Origin: Actinobacteria bacterium UBA2279
GTDB lineage: Bacteria; Actinomycetota; Coriobacteriia; Anaerosomatales; Anaerosomataceae
Reading direction: 5' to 3'
DNA: 44,416 nt
NCBI GenBank assembly: GCA_002347365.1
Contig: DDWT01000005.1
Span: forward strand, 1 to 44,416
Both the position numbers and the translations under genes were made by a program. Below, in pieces: positions 10,228 through 17,553 of this stretch. The first letter of the stretch is position 1. Every line of letters begins with the position of its first letter. The notes beneath the pieces were generated by a model. It made no database searches. It saw only the letters and a list, made by a program, of their open reading frames with translations, and was not told where the DNA came from.

Positions 10228-11307
10228 GTGAATCGTAAGTGGAGATCCATTATCGCGGCACTACTGGCTCTGATGTTGTTGGTTGCCTTCGTGCCTGGTT
10301 GTGCGAAGAGTGACACCACGGATGAGCCGACCACGGATGAGCCGACCACGGAGGTGCCGAAGACCGACATCAAGGCAGCTATGGTCACCGACGTGGGAGG
10401 TCTCGGCGACAAGTCGTTCAACGACCTGTCCTACGAAGGCCTGAAGCGCGCCGAGCAGGAGCTGGGTGTGGAGATTCAGGTGCTCGAGTCCAAAGAGATC
10501 ACCGACTACGAGTCCAACATCGATCAGCTTGCAAGCGCCGGTTACAGCCCGATCTTTGCGGTCGGATTCCTGATGACCGACACGGTTGCGAAGCTTGCGC
10601 CGATGTACACGGACACGAATTTCGGCGGAGTCGACGAGTTCTTCGACCCGGTTCCGACGAACGTGGCGGGTCTGCTGTTCAAGGAGCATGAGGGTAGTTA
10701 CCTCGCTGGCGTCGTCGCCGGTCTGGCAACCAAGGAGTCCTTCGACAGCAAGCTCAACAGCGACAACGTCATCGGCTTTGTTGGCGGCATGGATATCCCG
10801 CTGATCCAGAAGTTCGAAGCTGGATTCATCGCCGGTGCCAAGTCTGTGAACCCGGATGTCCAGGTCATCTCTCTCTACACGGGCAACTTCACCGACCAGG
10901 CAAAGGGCAAGGAACTCGGCTACTCGCTCATCGAGCAGAAGGCCGATGTCATCTTCGCCGCTGCCGGTGCGTGCGGTACCGGTACGATCACCGCTTGCCA
11001 GGAAAAGGGCGCGCTGTTCATCGGTGTTGACGCGGATCAGTACCTGACCGTTGAGAACTCCGGCGACGTCATGCTTACTTCCATGATGAAGCGCGTTGAC
11101 AATGCGGTGTTCGAGACCATCAAGGCCGCCGTCGACGGTACGTTCCCCGGCGGCAAGCTCCAGGTGTTCGGTCTCGCCGAGGGTGGCGTTGACCTTGCCC
11201 CGTACCATGACTTCGAAACGAAGATCCCGCAGAGCATCAAAGACGCGGTCGACAAGGCTCGCCAGGATGTCATCACCGGCACCGTGACGGTCCCTGAGGT
11301 TCCGTAG
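10228..11307 (+). CDS. BMP family nucleoside-binding lipoprotein of an ABC importer
   Basis: This 359-aa protein has a lipoprotein signal: basic start, hydrophobic stretch and lipobox FVPGC. A Thr/Pro/Glu-rich linker carries a tandem 15-base repeat (10321-10350, DEPTT twice). The rest is a BMP-family periplasmic-binding domain beginning IKAAMVTDVGGLGDKSFND. Studied relatives (BmpA, PnrA/TmpC, YufN) bind purine nucleosides outside the membrane. The genes downstream supply the ATPase and permeases of the same importer. GTG 10228 follows AAGGAGG at 10211-10217; an upstream in-frame ATG at 10183 would place residues in front of the signal peptide and is rejected. A weak TTGGCA...TATGTC promoter is possible at 10143-10170. 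Confidence 0.93.
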   Translation: MNRKWRSIIAALLALMLLVAFVPGCAKSDTTDEPTTDEPTTEVPKTDIKAAMVTDVGGLGDKSFNDLSYEGLKRAEQELGVEIQVLESKEITDYESNIDQLASAGYSPIFAVGFLMTDTVAKLAPMYTDTNFGGVDEFFDPVPTNVAGLLFKEHEGSYLAGVVAGLATKESFDSKLNSDNVIGFVGGMDIPLIQKFEAGFIAGAKSVNPDVQVISLYTGNFTDQAKGKELGYSLIEQKADVIFAAAGACGTGTITACQEKGALFIGVDADQYLTVENSGDVMLTSMMKRVDNAVFETIKAAVDGTFPGGKLQVFGLAEGGVDLAPYHDFETKIPQSIKDAVDKARQDVITGTVTVPEVP

Positions 11308-11358
11308 TCCTAACTGAGTTGGTAGCGCTTCTACTGCGTTGCTGATGCGGTACACTGA

Positions 11359-11389
11359 GAGGGGCGGCCGGCACGCCTGGCCGCCCCTC
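11359..11389 (+). terminator. Strong hairpin between lipoprotein and ATPase genes (attenuator-like)
   Basis: GAGGGGCGGCC (11359-11369) pairs perfectly with GGCCGCCCCTC (11379-11389) across a nine-base loop, and no T-run follows. In binding-protein ABC operons such a hairpin often stabilises or partly terminates the mRNA, so that the binding protein is made in excess over the membrane parts. That role is inferred here. Confidence 0.6.
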
Positions 11390-11429
11390 ATCACTCGACT
11401 GATGCCAGCACGACCCGAGAGGACCGCCG

Positions 11430-12992
11430 ATGCCGGTACTCGAGCTGCGCGAGATCACGAAGGTGTTTCCCGGCGTCGTAGCAAATGACAACGTTTCCAT
11501 GTCTCTCGAGCGAGGCGAGATCGTTGCCTTGCTTGGAGAGAATGGAGCCGGGAAGTCTACTTTGATGAACGTCGTCTACGGGCTACTCTCCAGCGACGGT
11601 GGGGAGGTGCTCGTCGATGACCAGCCGGTCAAGATCAAGTCGCCTCGTCATGCGATCGACCTCGGCATCGGCATGGTCCACCAACACTTCATGTTGGTGG
11701 AGCCTCTCACCGTCACCGAGAACATCGTGTTGGGTCGAGAGCCGGGCCGGTTCGGCGTGATTGATTTTGCCACGGCCCGCAAGAAAGTGCAGGAGCTATC
11801 CTCCCGGTATGGCCTCACGGTGAATCCCGACGCGCGCATCATGGATCTGTCTGTTGGAATGCAGCAACGGGTCGAGATCCTAAAGGCGCTGTACCAGGGC
11901 GCTCGGGTGCTCATTTTGGATGAGCCGACCGCCGTTCTCACTCCTCAAGAGGTCAAGGAGCTCTTCTCCGTCGTACGATCACTTGTCGACGAGGGACTTT
12001 CGGTAGTGTTCATCACTCACAAGCTCGAAGAAGTGATGTCAGTCTCTGATCGCATCATCGTCATGCGCGACGGCAAGGTCGTAGGGGAGACCAGACCGTC
12101 GGAGACTGACGACGTGGGACTGGCTCGGCTGATGGTCGGGCGTGATGTCGTCCTCAATGTACAGAAGGGGTCTTCAGTGTGTGGCGCGCAGGTGCTTGAG
12201 GTCGAGGACCTGCATGTCAAAGACGACCGAGGTCTCGAGGCAGTGCACGGGTTGACGTTCAGTGTCTGCGGGGGAGAAATCGTCGCGCTTGCAGGTGTGA
12301 GCGGCAATGGGCAGACCGAGCTCATCGAGGTGATCGTAGGCCTTCGGCGCCCGACCGCTGGGATGTTGAGACTCAAAGGTATCGACATCACACAGGCATC
12401 GGCACGCGACTCGATCGAGGCTGGTGTCTCACATATCCCCGAAGACAGGCATCGACGTGGCCTGGTGCTCGAATTCAATCTCGCAGAGAACTTGATTCTT
12501 GGAGACCATCGCGTCGCTCCATACGCGACACGCGGCATCATGCACCCTTCCGCGATCGCGAGTACTGCCGAGAAGCGCATTGCCGACTACGACATCAGGA
12601 CACCCTCATGGCATGTCCTCGCCTCCAACCTATCAGGCGGCAACCAGCAGAAAGTAGTCGTCGCCCGAGAGATCGGACGCAACCCTGAACTGCTTGTGGC
12701 GGCACAGCCCACGCGAGGTCTAGATGTCGGCGCCATCGAATTCGTGCACAAGCAGATCCTCCAGGAGCGGGAGAACGGTAAGGCGGTCTTGCTCGTGAGT
12801 CTCGAACTCGAGGAAGTGCTGTCCTTGGCCGACCGGATCCTCGTCATCTATGAGGGCAGAATCGTGAAGGAGTTCGCGGTGGCGGATGCAGACGAGGAGA
12901 CGCTCGGCTATTACATGACTGGAGGCGGCGGATCGAAGCTCGATGACGAAGGCGCGCAAGGTAGTACCGAGATGAGCGAGGGAGACGCATGA
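11430..12992 (+). CDS. Nucleoside ABC importer ATPase with two nucleotide-binding domains
   Basis: This 520-aa cytoplasmic ATPase contains two fused ABC domains. The first has Walker A GENGAGKST, signature LSVGMQQR and Walker B VLILDEPT. The second has a degenerate Walker A (GVSGNGQTEL), signature LSGGNQQK and a Walker-B-like LLVAAQPTRGLD in which the usual Asp-Glu is changed. One intact and one degenerate site is the normal pattern for sugar and nucleoside importers of this type (YufO/NupA-like). It would energise uptake through the two permeases that follow. The ATG of the next gene overlaps its stop by four bases. Confidence 0.95.
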   Translation: MPVLELREITKVFPGVVANDNVSMSLERGEIVALLGENGAGKSTLMNVVYGLLSSDGGEVLVDDQPVKIKSPRHAIDLGIGMVHQHFMLVEPLTVTENIVLGREPGRFGVIDFATARKKVQELSSRYGLTVNPDARIMDLSVGMQQRVEILKALYQGARVLILDEPTAVLTPQEVKELFSVVRSLVDEGLSVVFITHKLEEVMSVSDRIIVMRDGKVVGETRPSETDDVGLARLMVGRDVVLNVQKGSSVCGAQVLEVEDLHVKDDRGLEAVHGLTFSVCGGEIVALAGVSGNGQTELIEVIVGLRRPTAGMLRLKGIDITQASARDSIEAGVSHIPEDRHRRGLVLEFNLAENLILGDHRVAPYATRGIMHPSAIASTAEKRIADYDIRTPSWHVLASNLSGGNQQKVVVAREIGRNPELLVAAQPTRGLDVGAIEFVHKQILQERENGKAVLLVSLELEEVLSLADRILVIYEGRIVKEFAVADADEETLGYYMTGGGGSKLDDEGAQGSTEMSEGDA

Positions 12993-14116
12993 GCGAGACG
13001 AGGGAGACACTGCCCGCGCATCGAGCGTGGATGACGGTCGCCCAGAAGGTGGGTACCCCTCTTCTTTCGGTCATTCTGGCGATTGGCCTAGGATCCCTGA
13101 TCATGTGGGTATCGGGGTATGACCCCGTCGCCGCGTTCCAGGCGTTGTTCAAGGGTGCATTCGGCGGACCGAAGCAGATCGGTGACACACTGTTGCGCTC
13201 GACCCCCCTGATTCTGACCGGTCTCGGTCTTGCGTACGGCTTCCGAGCCAACCTGTTCAACATCGGTGCCGAAGGTCAACTCTTCATGGGTGGTCTTGCC
13301 GCAGCGTACCTCGGAGTGGCCCTTGCCGGCCTACCGTGGATAGTCATGATTCCCGTGCTTATAGCTGCGGCGATGTTCGCGGGAGCGGCGTGGGCGTTCG
13401 TCCCGGCCATATTGAAGGCGCGCATCGGCGCCCATGAGGTCATTACGACGATGATGTTCACTTACATCGCACGCTACATCGTTTCGTGGTTGGTGGTGGG
13501 CCCACTCAAGGCGTCAGGTCAGATTCCGCAGACTGTGGCTCTGCCGACAGAAGCACAACTCCCGCGCATCCAAGCCTTGTTCAGTGAGGCCACACTGGAG
13601 GCCCTGCCCTTCCTGAAACTTGGACGGGCGCATATGGGCATCGTGGTCGCTGTGATCGCGGCCCTGGTCGTATGGTTCATCCTCAAGTACACCACCCTCG
13701 GGTATGAGAACCGCGCGGTAGGATACAACCCCTGGGCTTCAGAAACAGGGGGAATATCCGTTCAATGGACGACGGTCAAAGCCCTGTGCATCTCTGGCGC
13801 GCTGGCTGGTCTCGCCGGCGCAGTTGAAGTAATGGGTGTTCACCATCGCATCTTCGACCAGTTCTCCGGTGGTTTCGGTTTCACGGGCATAGCTGTCGCC
13901 CTGCTGGCCAAGAACCACCCGCTTGGCGTGATACCTGCGGCCATCTTGTTCGGTGCGCTCACAGCAGGCGCCGGCACGATGCAGCTGGAAGCCCATGTGC
14001 CACAGAAGATCATCCTGATCATCCAGGCGCTCATCATCTTCCTCGTTGCTGCCGAGGAGATCGTCACCTGGTTCATCAAGCGTCGTCAGAAGGAGGCGTT
14101 GAGCCATGTTGGGTAG
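12989..14116 (+). CDS. Nucleoside ABC importer permease 1
   Basis: This 375-aa membrane protein of the branched-chain-permease type has about eight to nine membrane segments and the motif GLGLAYGFRANLFNIGAEGQ, characteristic of the BMP/nucleoside importer permease YufP and relatives. It forms one half of the transmembrane pore with the next gene product. Its basic C-terminal tail (FIKRRQKEAL) is predicted to be cytoplasmic. ATG 12989 overlaps the ATPase stop by four bases, and its own stop lies 11 bases inside the next gene. Confidence 0.94.
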   Translation: MSETRETLPAHRAWMTVAQKVGTPLLSVILAIGLGSLIMWVSGYDPVAAFQALFKGAFGGPKQIGDTLLRSTPLILTGLGLAYGFRANLFNIGAEGQLFMGGLAAAYLGVALAGLPWIVMIPVLIAAAMFAGAAWAFVPAILKARIGAHEVITTMMFTYIARYIVSWLVVGPLKASGQIPQTVALPTEAQLPRIQALFSEATLEALPFLKLGRAHMGIVVAVIAALVVWFILKYTTLGYENRAVGYNPWASETGGISVQWTTVKALCISGALAGLAGAVEVMGVHHRIFDQFSGGFGFTGIAVALLAKNHPLGVIPAAILFGALTAGAGTMQLEAHVPQKIILIIQALIIFLVAAEEIVTWFIKRRQKEALSHVG

Positions 14117-15062
14117 CATCATCACGCCCGACCTCTTCGCTTCCGCGCTGCGGATGGCGACGCCGCTCGCCCTGGCGGCGATAGGGGGCACCATATGCGA
14201 GCGGTCAGGTGTGGTCAACATCGCACTTGAGGGCATCATGTTGACTGGTGCTTTCTTCGCCACAGTGATGACCCTTATGACGGGCAATCCCTGGTTAGGC
14301 GTTCTCGCAGGGATCCTATCCGGTGTCGCGGTATCCGCGATCCATGCGTTCGCTTCGATCAATCTGCGGTCAGACCAGGTGGTGTCGGGTACTGCGATCA
14401 ACATCCTTGCACTTGGAGTCACCGGGTTCTTGATGGAAAGCCTCTACGGTCATCCCGGCACGACCGATCCGTCCGCGATGCTCAAGCCGGTGTTCAAGTT
14501 CGCATCCACATACGACGGTGATTTCCTTGCCACAGTGTGGAACTGGATCAACACGGTGTTCTTCTCGCATACGCCGATTGTCTACATCGCGATCATTATC
14601 GCTATCGTGGCGCAGTGGACGATGTACAAGACCCGGTGGGGTCTTCATCTCCGGGCGCTGGGCGAGCATCCCCGCGCTGTCGACACCGTTGGCGTGAACG
14701 TGTTCAGAGGGCGTTGGATCGCGGTGCTCATGAGCGGCGGACTCGCAGGACTTGCGGGAGCGAACCTCACGTTGGAGCAGGTGGGCAGCTTCACGGAGAA
14801 CATGACCAACGGTCGTGGCTTCATCGCTCTTGCTGCGAACATCTTCGGCCGATGGACCCCGGTGGGTTCGTACTTGGCGTCTTTGCTGTTCGGCTTTGCC
14901 GATGCGCTTCAGATCAAGCTGCAGATCTTCCGCGGAGAGATCAATATCCCCCCGCAGTTCTTCCTGATGTTGCCCTACGTTCTCACGGTCGTGGTTCTCG
15001 CGGGCGTGATCGGACGCGCGGTTGGTCCGGCAGCGGTTGGCAAGCCCTACGAGAAGGAGTAG
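14106..15062 (+). CDS. Nucleoside ABC importer permease 2
   Basis: This 318-aa membrane protein of the same superfamily has about eight hydrophobic segments and the typical ALAAIGGTICERSGVVNIAL start, matching the second nucleoside permease (YufQ-like). It pairs with the 12989 product to complete the channel. ATG 14106 follows AGGAGG within the end of permease 1 and overlaps it by 11 bases, so translation is coupled. Confidence 0.94.
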   Translation: MLGSIITPDLFASALRMATPLALAAIGGTICERSGVVNIALEGIMLTGAFFATVMTLMTGNPWLGVLAGILSGVAVSAIHAFASINLRSDQVVSGTAINILALGVTGFLMESLYGHPGTTDPSAMLKPVFKFASTYDGDFLATVWNWINTVFFSHTPIVYIAIIIAIVAQWTMYKTRWGLHLRALGEHPRAVDTVGVNVFRGRWIAVLMSGGLAGLAGANLTLEQVGSFTENMTNGRGFIALAANIFGRWTPVGSYLASLLFGFADALQIKLQIFRGEINIPPQFFLMLPYVLTVVVLAGVIGRAVGPAAVGKPYEKE

Positions 15063-15065
15063 GGG

Positions 15066-15389
15066 ATGGCGCTCCTCGAGCGAGGCGGAGAACCATTCAG
15101 GGCCGGTCAGACCCTTCTGCTGTCATTTGGATGGGGTATCGGTGCTGCGATCGGGGTCGCACTCGGCGGCTGGCTGACACTGGTCGGTGGTTCGGGAGCG
15201 CCGGGCGTCGAGGCTCTCGATCCATGGACCGATCTCTTACTCCTGCCCATCGGCGCGCTCGGTGTGGTCACGGTGGTCCACTTCGTCGGGCGGCTGGTCT
15301 TCGCGAGCATTCGCGGACATCGTGCGCGTCCGGATGGCAATGGCGATGATCAGGACCCACAGACCACCGGCGATCAAGTCGCCGGGTAG
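15066..15389 (+). CDS. Small membrane protein at the end of the nucleoside importer operon
   Basis: The product is 107 aa and no family was recognised. Two hydrophobic segments are visible (about 17-42 and 56-79), followed by an Arg- and Asp-rich polar tail. ATG 15066 sits three bases after the permease stop with AAGGAG at 15054-15059, which argues that it is translated. Its last 153 bases overlap, on the opposite strand, the 3' end of the gene at 15237-15494, which also has good start signals. It may be an accessory part of the importer, but nothing in its sequence proves that. Confidence 0.6.
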   Translation: MALLERGGEPFRAGQTLLLSFGWGIGAAIGVALGGWLTLVGGSGAPGVEALDPWTDLLLLPIGALGVVTVVHFVGRLVFASIRGHRARPDGNGDDQDPQTTGDQVAG

Positions 15390-15494
15390 ATCCGGCGCGA
15401 AGTACATCCCTCTGACAACTCCGCGTAGCACGTAGGCGACGGCCGGGAGTCCGACCGCCGCCCACAGTGGCATCTTCAGCGAGGGACGTATCAC
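15237..15494 (-). CDS. Small membrane protein, last gene of the DUF4349 unit
   Basis: This 85-aa protein has two hydrophobic segments (about 8-27 and 37-54) separated by VLRGVVRGMYFAPDLPGD, then a charged Asp/Glu/Arg tail. It is not a named family, but it resembles small membrane proteins I associate with Coriobacteriia (recollection, not verified). GTG 15494 lies one base after the DUF4349 stop, with GGGAG about five bases upstream, which strongly suggests coupled translation. Its 3' 153 bases are antisense to the end of the gene at 15066-15389. Confidence 0.6.
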   Translation of the reverse strand: MIRPSLKMPLWAAVGLPAVAYVLRGVVRGMYFAPDLPGDLIAGGLWVLIIAIAIRTRTMSANAREDQPPDEVDHRDHTERADGQE

Positions 15495-15495
15495 G

Positions 15496-16485
15496 CTACT
15501 CCCGGCCTACGGAATCTGCAGGAACGACTGTCTCGGCGTGCTTGCGAGAACGGCGGCGGAGCACCGCGCGGATGACGAAGAATGCAACCACAGCAAGCGC
15601 CCACAGCGGGGCGGTGGCTATGATGAGCGCGATCGCAACCCGGATCACTCCGGCGGCCCCGCGGAATCCGTCGGTGATGGCCTGACCGAAGCCCCAGTCG
15701 TCTCCCGACGGCCGGACCAGAGGCTTGGGTTCAGTCAGGTCGATCGTGACGGTCGCCATCGCAGCCTGGCGCTCAATGTACTTCACTTGTGCGTCAAGGC
15801 TTTCGATCTCACCGCGTACCCGTGCGAGTTCCCGTTCGACTGCGAGCATCTCCTCCACCTTGTTGGCGGCGCTGAAGAACTCGCGCAGACGTTCCTCCTC
15901 AGCGCGCAGGTTATCGAGACGCGCAGTCATGTCCACGTGCTGTTGTGTGACATCATCGGCGTTCTCGGCCTGGTAGAGCACGGTGCCGATCGCGTTCACG
16001 CCGGTCAGAAACGCTGTGTACTTATCCGCAGGAACGCGGACGGTGACGTAGCCGCGCAAAGCGGTCCCATCCGAGTACGTCGTATCGTCGTAACGGTAGA
16101 TCGGTGTCTCGTCGTCGGTCGCGATCTGCATCGCCGTGATGATCGCATCGTGTTCGCTCGCGAGCTTCTCTATCGCGGCGACCGCGTCGGCGACCTTCTC
16201 TACCTCGAGGCGCATGGTCTTGTTGCGGATGATGAGTCGGTCGGTTGCGTCAATGGCGACATCACCGGTCGGACTCGGCGTGCTGGCCGCAACGTCTTCA
16301 CCCACGGGTATCTCGGGCGCAACGCCATCGACTTGATCGCGTGAAAGCTCCGTGGATTGGCTCGTGACGCCGCCCGCGTCGTCAGCCGCCTTGTCACTGC
16401 CCGTTCCGATGCTGCAGCCTGCCATGGCGAGGAGTGCAAGCACCAGGACAGTACCGATGACGTTCCTGATCCGTGTAACGACCAT
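15496..16485 (-). CDS. DUF4349 domain lipoprotein
   Basis: This 329-aa protein starts with a lipoprotein signal ending in the lipobox LAMAGC, then a Ser/Thr/Asp-rich linker. The DUF4349 domain begins near IIRNKTMRLEVEKVADAVAAI, contains a coiled-coil stretch (about residues 190-245, many Glu, Arg and Leu), and ends with one C-terminal membrane segment and a basic tail. Family function is unknown; it would be anchored to the outer face of the membrane at its N-terminus and span it at its C-terminus. ATG 16485 stands six bases from AGGAG, better than ATG 16488 or the upstream ATG 16521. It is followed by the 85-aa gene with a one-base gap. Confidence 0.88.
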   Translation of the reverse strand: MVVTRIRNVIGTVLVLALLAMAGCSIGTGSDKAADDAGGVTSQSTELSRDQVDGVAPEIPVGEDVAASTPSPTGDVAIDATDRLIIRNKTMRLEVEKVADAVAAIEKLASEHDAIITAMQIATDDETPIYRYDDTTYSDGTALRGYVTVRVPADKYTAFLTGVNAIGTVLYQAENADDVTQQHVDMTARLDNLRAEEERLREFFSAANKVEEMLAVERELARVRGEIESLDAQVKYIERQAAMATVTIDLTEPKPLVRPSGDDWGFGQAITDGFRGAAGVIRVAIALIIATAPLWALAVVAFFVIRAVLRRRSRKHAETVVPADSVGRE

Positions 16486-16554
16486 CATGATCTCCTTTTC
16501 CCGTCGGGCTTCGCCGCCCATACAGTCTCACTCCCACAGAAGAAGACGCCCCAG

Positions 16555-16577
16555 ACCGCCTCGTTAGCGCAGGCGGT
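16555..16577 (-). promoter_or_regulatory. Hairpin between small membrane gene and DUF4349 gene
   Basis: ACCGCCT (16555-16561) pairs with AGGCGGT (16571-16577) around a nine-base loop. Read on the minus strand it follows the 54-aa gene and precedes a pyrimidine-rich stretch, so it might act as a weak terminator or processing site. The 125-nt gap between those genes holds nothing else recognised. Confidence 0.3.
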
Positions 16578-16610
16578 GGGACGTCGATGGTGCGTGTGAC
16601 AGCGGGTCAG

Positions 16611-16775
16611 CTATTCGGTCGCAGAGCCTTCGCGCGCCTTGAGCTGCTTCGCAGCGTAGACGAGGAACCCGATCGCGATCGCAACAACAGCGAAGAAGGC
16701 GATCAAGAGGAACTGGAATACGATGCTCGCAACGTTGTAGCCGAGGATGGGACCAGCAGCTATAAGCAGTGACAT
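16611..16775 (-). CDS. Single-pass small membrane protein (54 aa)
   Basis: The ORF encodes 54 residues starting MSLLIAAGPILGYNVA, a long hydrophobic segment (about 15-40), then a short charged tail (KQLKAREGSATE). It is not a recognised family. GGAGGTGA lies about nine bases before ATG 16775, and a plausible promoter (16816-16845) lies further upstream. A strong ribosome binding site, a hydrophobic helix and sense-strand codon use consistent with neighbours support a real gene. It is divergent from mraZ and probably co-transcribed with the DUF4349 gene 125 nt downstream. Confidence 0.65.
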   Translation of the reverse strand: MSLLIAAGPILGYNVASIVFQFLLIAFFAVVAIAIGFLVYAAKQLKAREGSATE

Positions 16776-16815
16776 GGGGGCAGTTCACCTCCAGAGAGCC
16801 CGCGGACATGACTGG

Positions 16816-16845
16816 ATTCTATCGCTCCATATCCTGCGCGGGCAA
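16816..16845 (-). promoter_or_regulatory. Candidate sigma-A promoter for the minus-strand unit
   Basis: Read on the minus strand, TTGCCC (16845-16840) and TAGAAT (16821-16816) are separated by 18 bases. Initiation would fall near 16809, leaving a leader of about 34 nt before ATG 16775. It shares the intergenic region with the mraZ control region. Confidence 0.5.
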
Positions 16846-16964
16846 CCATCAGCCCCCGGAGCGTGTCCTCACCTTCTTCTATTCCGCTGTCAACGTCCGA
16901 TTCCTGCCTGCATTCCCTAAGACGCACCGGTTTGTCTTGAGGTTCACACGATTGCGTGACGTCG

Positions 16965-17051
16965 TGGGGCGTCGTGTCAGACGGTGGGGTCATAGTGGGG
17001 AGTTTTCCCATGAGAGTGTTGCAAAGTGGGATGAAGTGGAATATCGTTGGG
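16965..17051 (+). promoter_or_regulatory. MraZ-type operator: six phased TGGG/TGGA motifs
   Basis: TGGG occurs at 16965, 16985, 16996, 17027 and 17048, and TGGA at 17037. Spacings are 20, 11, 31, 10 and 11 bases, all close to whole multiples of one helical turn. MraZ of E. coli binds direct TGGG repeats about ten bases apart, and MraZ of mollicutes binds AAAGTGG; both patterns occur here (AAAGTGGG at 17023-17030). The position just ahead of mraZ supports autoregulation of the division cluster. The remaining part of this gene-free stretch (16776-17108) holds only the two divergent promoters. Confidence 0.65.
17019..17047 (+). promoter_or_regulatory. Candidate promoter of the dcw cluster
   Basis: TTGCAA (17019-17024) and TATCGT (17042-17047) are separated by 17 bases, each matching four of six consensus bases. 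The downstream TGGG/TGGA triplet overlaps the spacer and -10 box, as expected for repression by MraZ. The leader to ATG 17109 would be about 55 nt. Confidence 0.45.
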
Positions 17052-17108
17052 TCTGTCGAGACGACCAGGTCTTGAAGAGGGGTCTCCGTGGGAGCAGGGA
17101 GGGACGGG

Positions 17109-17543
17109 ATGTTTCTAGGCGAACACCAGCACACGCTGGACGCCAAGGGCCGTTTGTCGCTGCCTGCGAAGTTCCGTGCCCAGATGACGGGGAGTCTCGT
17201 CGTCTCAAAGGGACTCGAAGGTTGCCTATACGTGCACTCCTCGGAGGACTATGCGCACTTCCTCGGTCGCCTGACCGACAGGGGGGACTTCGATCCCAAG
17301 TTCCGCAAGGTTCGGCGTTTCTTCTCGTCGGGCGCTGTTGACACGGAACTTGATTCGGCGGGCCGAGTGTCGGTCTCGCCGATCTTGCGTGAGTACGCCG
17401 GGCTCGACAAAGACGTCTCGGTGATCGGCAACGGTGACCGTATCGAATTGTGGGATGCCGAGAAGTGGGCTGCCTACAACGGCGAGACGACCAGCCACAT
17501 CGAGGACGTCACGAAGGAACTCGCCGAGCTCGGAATCTTGTAG
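17109..17543 (+). CDS. mraZ: Transcriptional regulator MraZ
   Basis: MraZ is a DNA-binding protein of the AbrB/SpoVT fold that binds upstream of its own gene and controls the division and cell-wall cluster. The 144-aa product is normal in length and contains two copies of the family motif: HTLDAKGRLSLPAKFR (about 7-22) and TELDSAGRVSVSPILREYAG (about 78-97), with the Asp-x-x-Gly-Arg signature in each. ATG 17109 gives the canonical MFLGEHQHTLD start and follows AGGGAGGG at 17096-17103; an upstream ATG at 17088 is rejected. It is the first gene of the cluster, 10 bases before rsmH. Confidence 0.97.
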   Translation: MFLGEHQHTLDAKGRLSLPAKFRAQMTGSLVVSKGLEGCLYVHSSEDYAHFLGRLTDRGDFDPKFRKVRRFFSSGAVDTELDSAGRVSVSPILREYAGLDKDVSVIGNGDRIELWDAEKWAAYNGETTSHIEDVTKELAELGIL

Positions 17544-17553
17544 GGCCTTGATA

